From: DASSUC01 sp035649895
Lineage (GTDB): Bacteria; Actinomycetota; Actinomycetes; Mycobacteriales; Micromonosporaceae
Length of the DNA stretch: 36,933 bases
NCBI GenBank assembly: GCA_035649895.1
Contig: DASRIS010000157.1
Span: 1-36,933 of the forward strand
Direction of reading: 5' to 3'
Shown: in pieces, positions 30,969 to 36,933 of the stretch
How the letters are laid out: each line of letters opens with the position of its first letter
Position numbering within the stretch: position 1 is the stretch's first letter
Translations under genes and position numbers: made by a program
The notes under the pieces: generated by a model
What the model was told of the DNA's origin: nothing
Database searches by the model: none
What the model saw: the letters and a program-made list of their open reading frames with translations, nothing else

Positions 30969-31850
30969 TCAGCGGCCCACGAGGTCGGCCAGCCACTGGA
31001 GCCGGGGGTTGGGGCGGGCGGGGAAGAACGTGCCGAGGCACATCGCGAGGTACGCCTCCAGCAGCTGGCCTTCCGGCTCGGCCGATGGCGGCGGCGCGCC
31101 GCGTACCGCGGTCCAGCCCTGTGCGAGCAGGTCCAGTGCTGCCTGCTGGGCGCCGAAGCCGTTCGGCTCGGGGAACCGGGCCGCGAAGCGGATCTTCGCC
31201 CAGTCCTCGAGCGGGTGCCCCCAGCGGGCGTGCTCCCAGTCGAGGACCCGCACCACGGCGCCGCACCGGAGCAGGTTGTTCGGGCCGAAGTCGCCGTGCA
31301 CCAGGCGCGGCTCGCCGCGCCACCCGGCGGCGGCCAGGCGCGGTGCGCTCCACCCCTCGACCCGGGCGGCCAGGGCCGGCTCGTGGCCGGCGAGGAGGCG
31401 TACCCCGGCTTGGAAGCGGGACGCGAAGGCGGCGCGCTGGTCGCCGAAGCGGTGTGCCCCGTCCAGCGAGCCCCACCACGTCCCGGTGCAGGCGTGGACC
31501 GCGCCGAGCAGCCGGCCCGCCGCGACGAGGTCCGCGGGGGCGCCCAGGTCCAGCGGCCGGCCGTCGAGCCACTCCAGCCGGGCGTACTCCGCCTCACCGT
31601 CGGCCCAGACGTCGACTACCTGCGGCACCGCGTCACCGAGCAGGCGCCGGGCGGTCCGCTCGTTCGCGACACCGGAGCCCCAGCACTTGAAGCGGGCGGT
31701 GTCCACGCTGGAGTACGTCTTGACGGCGGTCGGTGGCACAGTGGTGGGGTCGCGCGACACCTTGCCCGCCGGATGCGGGCCGGTCGGGTGCGGGCCGGTT
31801 GCATGCGGGTCGGTCGGGTGCGGGCCGGTCGGGTGCGGGGCCGTGGTCAC
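30969..31850 (-). CDS. Aminoglycoside phosphotransferase (APH)-family kinase
   Basis: 293 residues from the GTG at 31850, which overlaps the preceding TGA (GTGA). The kinase-like fold shows the Brenner motif LVHGDFGPNNLL and the metal-binding VLDWEHARWG, and EWLDGRPLDL before them. The first ~28 residues are an odd tail of five Pro-His-Pro-Thr-Gly-like pentapeptides encoded by 15-bp tandem repeats. If translation began later (for instance at the GTG of VSRDPTT) the tail would be absent, but the overlap with the upstream stop favours the long form. It phosphorylates a small hydroxyl-bearing molecule (sugar, aminoglycoside, choline-like); the partner genes upstream suggest a biosynthetic rather than resistance role. 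Confidence 0.85.
   Translation of the reverse strand: MTTAPHPTGPHPTDPHATGPHPTGPHPAGKVSRDPTTVPPTAVKTYSSVDTARFKCWGSGVANERTARRLLGDAVPQVVDVWADGEAEYARLEWLDGRPLDLGAPADLVAAGRLLGAVHACTGTWWGSLDGAHRFGDQRAAFASRFQAGVRLLAGHEPALAARVEGWSAPRLAAAGWRGEPRLVHGDFGPNNLLRCGAVVRVLDWEHARWGHPLEDWAKIRFAARFPEPNGFGAQQAALDLLAQGWTAVRGAPPPSAEPEGQLLEAYLAMCLGTFFPARPNPRLQWLADLVGR
31777..31836 (-). repeat. Four tandem 15-bp repeats
   Basis: Units GGGCCGGTCGGGTGC (31777-31791), GGGCCGGTTGCATGC, GGGTCGGTCGGGTGC and GGGCCGGTCGGGTGC (31822-31836). On the minus strand they code Pro-His-Pro-Thr-Gly/Asp pentapeptides at the N-terminus of the phosphotransferase. Copy-number changes would keep the frame. Confidence 0.9.
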
Positions 31851-32710
31851 GGCTCGTCCCGCGGCAGCCACAGTGGCAGGCTCGAGGTGTCGACGCCGTA
31901 CTGCTTGGCCGCGTCCTGGACGGCCTCGAAGCCGGCGAGGTACGCGTTCGCGGTGACTACGCCCAGGCAGTGCCGGGTGGCGGACAGGCAGGCCGCGAGC
32001 GCCGTGTCGAACGAGGAGGCGTCCGGGAACAGCCCGGCCAGCAGCTGCTGCGGGTCGGGGAAGGCCTGGTCCAGCAGCCTCGCCCGGAAGGCCAGCGGCA
32101 CCCGCCACTTGGGGTTGGGGTTGACGAGCATGTGGCACGCCAAGGCCGCGTCGAGCGCCGCCTCCACCGCCAGCCGGGCGCAGTACAGCGCCGACCACGA
32201 CTCGCCCGGGCCGGTGAGCGTGGCCGCGTCCTCAGCCAGCGAGGCGACTGCGGCTGTCGACCACAGCGCATTGTGGATGTGCAGCAGGTCGGCGCCGGTC
32301 CGCTGGCGTAGCCGCTCAGCGGGTCCGTCCGGGCGGCGGACCAGGGCCCGGTCGCGGTAGAGCGCGTGGACCACCCGCCGGAACTGCTCCGGTATGAACG
32401 GCCACTGTGGACGGGCGGGGAACGTACCGGACACGAGCGGCGTCAGGTCGGGGATGAGGCTCCCGGCGGCGGTACCGACGACGTGCAGCTCCACCCTTGC
32501 CCCGCCGCACTCGGCGGCCAGGACGCCGACCGAGGCCGGCTCCGGACGGTCGGGGAAGCAGTAGAGGTCGATGTCTGAGCCCGTGTTCCCCAGGTCGTCG
32601 GCGAGCGAGCCGCCGAGGAAGACGTCGCACTCGCCGAGATCGCGGCGTACCGCGTCGAGCAGGGCCTCCTCGTCGATGTGCCACTGCTCGAACAGGTGCT
32701 CAGTCAGCAC
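31847..32710 (-). CDS. MNT-type nucleotidyltransferase
   Basis: 287 residues from the GTG at 32710, overlapping the epimerase stop (GTGCTGA). The nucleotidyltransferase signature is complete: GGS at residues 33-35 (VFLGGSLADDL) followed by SDIDLY with Asp46 and Asp48 as metal ligands. A third acidic position is likely in VELHVVG. The C-terminal ~150 residues are helical, as in kanamycin-nucleotidyltransferase-like and HEPN-associated enzymes. It transfers a nucleotide to a small molecule or protein. It lies between an epimerase/dehydratase and a phosphotransferase with overlapping ends, so the three act in one pathway. A longer in-frame start 56 codons upstream falls inside the epimerase and reads unnaturally. 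Confidence 0.85.
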   Translation of the reverse strand: MLTEHLFEQWHIDEEALLDAVRRDLGECDVFLGGSLADDLGNTGSDIDLYCFPDRPEPASVGVLAAECGGARVELHVVGTAAGSLIPDLTPLVSGTFPARPQWPFIPEQFRRVVHALYRDRALVRRPDGPAERLRQRTGADLLHIHNALWSTAAVASLAEDAATLTGPGESWSALYCARLAVEAALDAALACHMLVNPNPKWRVPLAFRARLLDQAFPDPQQLLAGLFPDASSFDTALAACLSATRHCLGVVTANAYLAGFEAVQDAAKQYGVDTSSLPLWLPRDEP

Positions 32711-33735
32711 GGGGCCACCGTGGACAGCACGCCGGCAGGCAGCGGGGAGACCTCGGGCTGGAGCGTCCGGCGCGGTTGCGACCTGACCCTGGCATGGTGG
32801 CGGGCCCACGCGTCGGTGACCCACTCCAGCGTCCGCTCCGGGGCGTACCCGAGGTCTTGGCGCATCGCGTCGCTGCACACCGACTTGCCCACCCGGCTCG
32901 GCAGGGTGAGCCCGAGCCGCTGGGCGGCCTCGACCAGCCGCGGGAACCGCTCCTGGAGCACGGCCACGGCGTCCTCACCGAGGCGTGCCCGGTCTGCCCG
33001 GTCCAGCGGCAGGTCCGAGGCGACGCAGTACGCGCGGCGTGGCAGCGCCGGCGCGAGCGCCGACCGTACCAGCGCCTGGCAGGCGTCGGTGACGTCCAGG
33101 CCGGTGGAGAGCTTGCGCAGGTGGTAGCCGGACTGGGAGCCGAAGAAGAACCGTCCGAAACGGAGCGTGACACCCTCCAGCCCGGCCTCGGCCGCGCGCT
33201 GGACCAGCTGCTCGGCGGCGACCTTCGTCAGGTCGTAGATGTCCTCCGGGCGCAGCGGCGAGGACTCGTCCAGCACCAGGGCCGGACCGGCCGGAGAGCC
33301 GGCACCGTAGACCGAGGTGGACCCGGCGAGGACCAACCGGCGTACGCCGTCCCGAAGGGCCGCCTCGACGACCGTCTGCGTGCCGTTGACGTTGACCACC
33401 CAGAACCGCCTGCGGTCGGCGCCGCCGACCAGGTGTGCGCCGTGCAGCGCCGCGAGATGGAAGACGACGTCGCACCCGGTGAACAGGCCGGCCGGCAGGC
33501 TCTCCTGCCCGCCGAGGTCGCAGCGGACGAAGCGCATGCGCGGCATCGGGCTCGGCGGCCGGGTGTCGACCACGCGCACGTCATGGCCGGTGCTGGTGAG
33601 CAGGCGGGTCAGCCACGACCCGAGGCGTCCGGAGCCGCCGACCACAGCCGCGCTGAGACGAGGTGCCTGCTGCAGCTCACAGAGCCACGTCGCGACGGCG
33701 GGACCGCACTCGTCTGCCGACGTACGGCCACCCAT
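32704..33735 (-). CDS. NAD-dependent epimerase/dehydratase (extended SDR)
   Basis: 343 residues; ATG at 33735, start not certain because about 28 residues precede the Rossmann strand. The cofactor motif is GGSGRLGS (residues 33-40), followed by VFHLAALHG, AGSTSVYGAG (catalytic Ser) and the YxxxK pair in IYDLTKVAAEQL. LRFGRFFFG fits the substrate-binding part of nucleotide-sugar epimerases. Likely acts on a nucleotide sugar (4-epimerisation or 4,6-dehydration family) in the cytosol. First gene of a three-gene overlapping minus-strand operon with nucleotidyltransferase and phosphotransferase. Confidence 0.9.
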   Translation of the reverse strand: MGGRTSADECGPAVATWLCELQQAPRLSAAVVGGSGRLGSWLTRLLTSTGHDVRVVDTRPPSPMPRMRFVRCDLGGQESLPAGLFTGCDVVFHLAALHGAHLVGGADRRRFWVVNVNGTQTVVEAALRDGVRRLVLAGSTSVYGAGSPAGPALVLDESSPLRPEDIYDLTKVAAEQLVQRAAEAGLEGVTLRFGRFFFGSQSGYHLRKLSTGLDVTDACQALVRSALAPALPRRAYCVASDLPLDRADRARLGEDAVAVLQERFPRLVEAAQRLGLTLPSRVGKSVCSDAMRQDLGYAPERTLEWVTDAWARHHARVRSQPRRTLQPEVSPLPAGVLSTVAPC

Positions 33736-33928
33736 CAGCGCCCCCCGCTACGTGTCGGATGGACCTCTTGCGACAGAGTACGCAGGACCACCGATTGCAC
33801 GCATAGATGGTTCTTGTCACCTTTCTCCCGAGGACTGTACGATCCTCCATCCCGAAAGACAAACCACCAGCTCAGCCGCTACCGGCGTGGTCGCGCCGGT
33901 GGTACGCCGCGGCGAGGCGCTGCTGCTA

Positions 33929-34585
33929 TCAGCCGGTGGATGTGGCGCCGGGCGCGGCGCCCACCCGGGGTCCGCGCGCGACGAAGACCACCGACCAGGT
34001 GCCGGCTGCGGTGTCCACCTGGTATGCGTAGCAGCCGGGAGCCCGGACCCGGGTGTAGCTCGGGTAGTCCTTCCAACCGCCGCTCTGGCCCTCGTACGAG
34101 CCGGTGTTCAGCAACAGCTCCGGCAGGGGCGGGTCCTCGAAGGCCAGCGGCTCCGGGCCGTCCAGGCGCCGGCCGCGTACCAGCACCGGCCCGGTGGCCG
34201 TCGGGTCGACCGCCCACAGCACCTTCTGCCCGCCCCAGGTCCGGTCGGTCCAGCTGGAGTGCTCGTCCGGTGCGAGGTACACCAGTACAGCGCCGGGGGC
34301 CAGGCCCGCCGGCCGGGCCGGACCCGCGCCGAACAGCGGGCCGAGCGCCGGGTCGGGGCGCTGGGTCCGGCCCGTCACAGGGCACCGGGCCCCGGGACGT
34401 ACGGTCGGGTGCGTCCAGGGCCGCCGCAGCGCGGCCCCGGGATCGGAGGGCGTAGGGGAGACCACGGCCGAGGCCGGCGCCGAAGTCGGCGCCGGCCGCG
34501 GTGCCGGTGCCGCGCCACATCCGGCGGCCGAGAGCACGGCGCAGAACGCGGGTACGGTCACCCGCCAGCCTCGGCATGGTCTCAT
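33929..34585 (-). CDS. Putative secreted lipoprotein
   Basis: 218 residues; ATG at 34585. The N-terminus is a lipoprotein signal peptide: RPCRGWR, a hydrophobic stretch VPAFCAVLSA, and a lipobox-like AAGC with the candidate acylated Cys at residue 23. A Pro/Ala/Ser-rich linker of about 25 residues follows, as in exported actinobacterial lipoproteins. The mature domain ends with GCYAYQVDTAAGTWSVVFVAR and contains a Cys pair (ARCPV, PGCYA). No catalytic motif is recognised. It stands apart from both neighbours (190 and 150 base gaps). Confidence 0.75.
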   Translation of the reverse strand: MRPCRGWRVTVPAFCAVLSAAGCGAAPAPRPAPTSAPASAVVSPTPSDPGAALRRPWTHPTVRPGARCPVTGRTQRPDPALGPLFGAGPARPAGLAPGAVLVYLAPDEHSSWTDRTWGGQKVLWAVDPTATGPVLVRGRRLDGPEPLAFEDPPLPELLLNTGSYEGQSGGWKDYPSYTRVRAPGCYAYQVDTAAGTWSVVFVARGPRVGAAPGATSTG

Positions 34586-34736
34586 CTGCGCTCCTGTCCA
34601 GTGGCCGTGGTGGGGACGGCTGGCCGTGGTGGGACGGCGACCGGCCCACCCGGTGCCGTGCCCGCTAGCTTGCCGAGTCCGCGCGACCGGCCGGGGTTCC
34701 AGCGCTCGCCATGCCGCCGCTCAGGCGGTGAGCTGG

Positions 34737-35816
34737 TCAGGCGATGAAGCCGACGTTGAGCAGGACCGCCGGGGTGGGTATCCCGACGTTGCCGTCGTAG
34801 CAGCGGACCCGGATGCGCTCCACGCCGGCGTCGGGCCACCAGGCCTGGACCGTGCAGAACATCGGTGGGGTACCCATGATGGCGGCTGTCGCGTGGCCGC
34901 GGGGCACCGCCGCGTTGGGGAAGGAGACCAGGTAGTCCCCGACGCCCAGCTCGGCGACGGTCGGGGCGCCGCCGGCGGTGTTGCTCCAGCCGTCCAGCAC
35001 CGGCAGGGCGCCGGTGAGGTCCACGGTGGCCGAGGCGCTGAGCACCTTGCGGGAGTAGGTGAGCGTGAACCGGGTGTCCACATTGAACCCCGTGTCGTCG
35101 TGGCAGTGCACCTCGATGAGGTCGGGGTCGGCCACCAGGTCGGGGTCGAGGACCTGGCAGTGCCGGGCGCTGGACCCGTACGCGGTGGCGCGCAGCTGGC
35201 CGGAGGCCCACAGGGCCGGGCTGTCCTGGGCGAAGGCGCCCAGCTGGACCTGGTACCGGCCCACCGCGGAGCGGTACACCACGATCGGCTGGCCGGCCGA
35301 GTCGTACGACCAGGCCGCGGGTGGGGTGTGCCCGGCTGCGGGCGGCGTGGGGTCGTCGTTCCACAGGTAGCCCCGGGACGTGCCGTCCTTGCGGTTGGTC
35401 ACGTGCGCGACGAACCGGGTGTCCACTGCGGCGCCCGCGGTGGTGAAGCACCGTACGTTGACGACCTCGTCGCCGAGCGACGGCCCGTACGAGCTGACCG
35501 TGCACAGGTGGTTGGTGCCGTAGGCGCCGGCGTGGGCCACGCCGCCGGCCCCGGCCATGCCGAGGAAGCGGACCTGGTACGTGCCGACCGCCGGGCGCAG
35601 GACCTGCACCGCGCCGCCGGTGGAGCTGTACTCGTAGCCGGTGGCGGCGATGTAGCCCGGGTTGGCCGGTTGCCAGGCCCAGACGTAGCCCTCGACCGGC
35701 GCCACCGCAGCGGCGAGGTCGTCGGTGGCCGGGGCGGGAGATGCGGAGGCGGCGGCGGTTGAGGCGGAGGCGAGGGCCAGCACCAGCGCGGCCGTAAGGA
35801 GCGTGTGTCGTCTCAT
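34737..35816 (-). CDS. Secreted protein with three internal repeats
   Basis: 359 residues from the ATG at 35816, chosen because a clean Sec signal peptide begins there (MRRHTLLTAALVLALASAS, with likely cleavage after AAASA). No ribosome-binding site is visible, so the mRNA may be leaderless or the start structured. The mature protein holds three copies of a ~100-residue unit: G-x-Y-x-V at the start, a Cys before V-x-S or V-x-D, then V-x-V-R/H-C, and VDTRF in the first two. Each has a Cys pair that could form a disulphide. The third copy is more divergent (FPNAAVPRGHATAAIMG...RIRVRCYD). Extracellular, function unknown. A perfect inverted repeat covers the start codon. Confidence 0.8.
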   Translation of the reverse strand: MRRHTLLTAALVLALASASTAAASASPAPATDDLAAAVAPVEGYVWAWQPANPGYIAATGYEYSSTGGAVQVLRPAVGTYQVRFLGMAGAGGVAHAGAYGTNHLCTVSSYGPSLGDEVVNVRCFTTAGAAVDTRFVAHVTNRKDGTSRGYLWNDDPTPPAAGHTPPAAWSYDSAGQPIVVYRSAVGRYQVQLGAFAQDSPALWASGQLRATAYGSSARHCQVLDPDLVADPDLIEVHCHDDTGFNVDTRFTLTYSRKVLSASATVDLTGALPVLDGWSNTAGGAPTVAELGVGDYLVSFPNAAVPRGHATAAIMGTPPMFCTVQAWWPDAGVERIRVRCYDGNVGIPTPAVLLNVGFIA

Positions 35817-35830
35817 GCCAGCATGAGACG
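35809..35830. promoter_or_regulatory. Perfect palindrome over a start codon
   Basis: CGTCTCATGC (35809-35818), CA, GCATGAGACG (35821-35830): 10-base perfect arms with a 2-base spacer. The minus-strand ATG of the three-repeat secreted protein (35816-35814) lies inside one arm. It may be an operator for a dimeric regulator or an mRNA hairpin that hides the start codon. Confidence 0.5.
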
Positions 35831-35972
35831 GATCGTGCCCTTGCGACAACAAGTTTCGGGCACGCCGACGGCCTGCGTGGGCGGACGCCGCCGGCACCGC
35901 GCACATCAGCAATGACCAAACGGCCGCGCGCTCATAGTCCGTCCTGCTTATACCTATGTGCGAAGTCCGCGG

Positions 35973-36794
35973 CTAGCGGAGGTCCCGGCCGTGCCGGAAT
36001 GCGCCGGCGCTGCGCAGCATCTCGACCGCCCGCCGCCGTGCTTCGCTCGCGTCGGTGGCGCGCAGCCACTCCCGCCATACCGGCCACTCGGGCCCGCCGC
36101 CGTCGGTGGCGCCGGCCGCCGCCACCGCCGCGAACTTCTCCTCCAGGCCCAGCGCCTGGGCGGGCTCAACCGGCCAGGCGAGAAACTCCGGCGCCCACAG
36201 GACCCGTGGGTGCCGCACGCCGTAGCAGTGCCAGACGTGCAGGTCGATCGCGACGATGTCACCGGGCTCGACGGTGACCGGGACCGCGGGCACGACCTCC
36301 CGCTCGACCGCCTCGGTCGAGGTCTGCGCGCGCAGCCCCTTGCCCACGTTGGCGGTGAGGAACTCCCGCACCCGCTCCCGCTGCGGTGAGGTGTGCGACA
36401 TTGGCAGCAGGCGTACCCCGGTGGCCGGACCGCTGACGTAGACGAGGAACTTGACCCCGCGCAGCCCGAGCGGGTCGTCGTAGTGCCATGGGGTGATGCC
36501 GCTCAGCCAGGCCACCTCCGGCGGACACGGCAGCGTCTCGCACCCCAGGAGCTGCTGCGAGAGCCGCCACAGCCGTTCGTCGTCCGCCGTCAGCCGCGCG
36601 CTGCACGGCGTGGCGTCGGCCAGGCCGGGAAGCCACGCCGGTAGCCGGCGCGAGGCCAGATCCGGGTACGCCTGCCGGAACGCCTCGGTGAGCTCGGCCG
36701 CGACCGACCTGCACTCCGCCGCGGTCAGCATGCCCCGGACGACGGCATACCCGAATGTCGCGAACGCGGCGGCGTCAGGAGGGGGAGTTGACAC
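35973..36794 (-). CDS. Phytanoyl-CoA dioxygenase (PhyH) family protein
   Basis: 273 residues from the GTG at 36794, which has AGGAGG six bases upstream; the ATG five codons earlier overlaps that site. It belongs to the Fe(II)/2-oxoglutarate dioxygenases: the metal-binding HxD is at His104-Tyr-Asp106 (TPWHYDDP). The distal His lies in GDIVAIDLHVWHCYGVRHP, and the following Arg is the usual 2-oxoglutarate contact. The N-terminal FATFGYAVVRGMLTAAEC is typical of PhyH hydroxylases. Likely hydroxylates a small molecule; the substrate is unknown. No partner gene is close on the same strand, and the window ends upstream of it. Confidence 0.88.
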   Translation of the reverse strand: MSTPPPDAAAFATFGYAVVRGMLTAAECRSVAAELTEAFRQAYPDLASRRLPAWLPGLADATPCSARLTADDERLWRLSQQLLGCETLPCPPEVAWLSGITPWHYDDPLGLRGVKFLVYVSGPATGVRLLPMSHTSPQRERVREFLTANVGKGLRAQTSTEAVEREVVPAVPVTVEPGDIVAIDLHVWHCYGVRHPRVLWAPEFLAWPVEPAQALGLEEKFAAVAAAGATDGGGPEWPVWREWLRATDASEARRRAVEMLRSAGAFRHGRDLR

Positions 36795-36933
36795 GCGTGT
36801 CCTCCTCATCCGAAGCGCCCGGTGCGGTGCTCGATGCGGCGCCGTGCGGTTTGCCCGAGTCTACGCCGATGCCTCCGGTAGCCTGGGCGTCGCGGCGGTG
36901 CGGGGCGGGCTGTCTGGTCTAGTAAGAGCGGCT

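Overview
The window is high-GC DNA from an actinomycete. Codons end almost always in G or C, GTG starts and 1-4 base stop/start overlaps are common, and an RppA-type polyketide synthase and NphB-type prenyltransferases are present. The style suits Micromonosporaceae or Streptomyces relatives, but the sequence alone does not fix the genus. I saw no tRNA, rRNA, insertion sequence, phage gene or CRISPR array.

Layout. (1) 1-1434: the end of an unrecognised two-gene unit; its first gene looks broken at the 5' end. (2) 1778-9140: five tightly overlapping genes on the plus strand: a SWIM-like zinc-finger protein, an unknown protein, a von Willebrand A protein, a MoxR-type AAA+ ATPase and a very large DUF5682-type protein. 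(3) 9220-13374: a polytopic membrane protein, a second membrane protein and a DoxX protein, with a perfect-arm terminator hairpin between the last two. (4) 13637-23564: a compact biosynthetic cluster for a prenylated naphthoquinone (terpenoid-polyketide hybrid). Minus strand: methyltransferase and AMP-forming ligase. Plus strand, from a shared 566-bp divergent control region: RppA-type type III PKS, MomA-like cupin oxygenase, DegT-type PLP aminotransferase, methyltransferase, ABBA prenyltransferase 1, IPP isomerase, ABBA prenyltransferase 2. (5) 23951-27805: YceI protein, a gene broken by two frameshifts, an MFS exporter and a short-chain dehydrogenase; some of these may serve the cluster. (6) 27907-33735: nucleotidyltransferase and kinase-like genes (NTP_transf_5, P-loop kinase; then divergently epimerase, nucleotidyltransferase, phosphotransferase) that look like a second small pathway. 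(7) 33929-36794: a lipoprotein, a secreted three-repeat protein and a PhyH-family dioxygenase.

How region 4 probably works: RppA makes 1,3,6,8-tetrahydroxynaphthalene from malonyl-CoA, the cupin oxidises it to flaviolin or mompain, and the aminotransferase adds an amino group (8-amino-flaviolin, as known for NphE of naphterpin biosynthesis). Methyltransferases decorate the ring, and one or both prenyltransferases attach a terpenyl chain supplied with help from the isomerase. The AMP-forming ligase has no obvious acid substrate. Given the amino intermediate, it may be an ATP-dependent diazotase that lets the amino group be removed; this is inference. The second prenyltransferase carries the only TTA codon I found in the cluster, suggesting bldA control of the last step.
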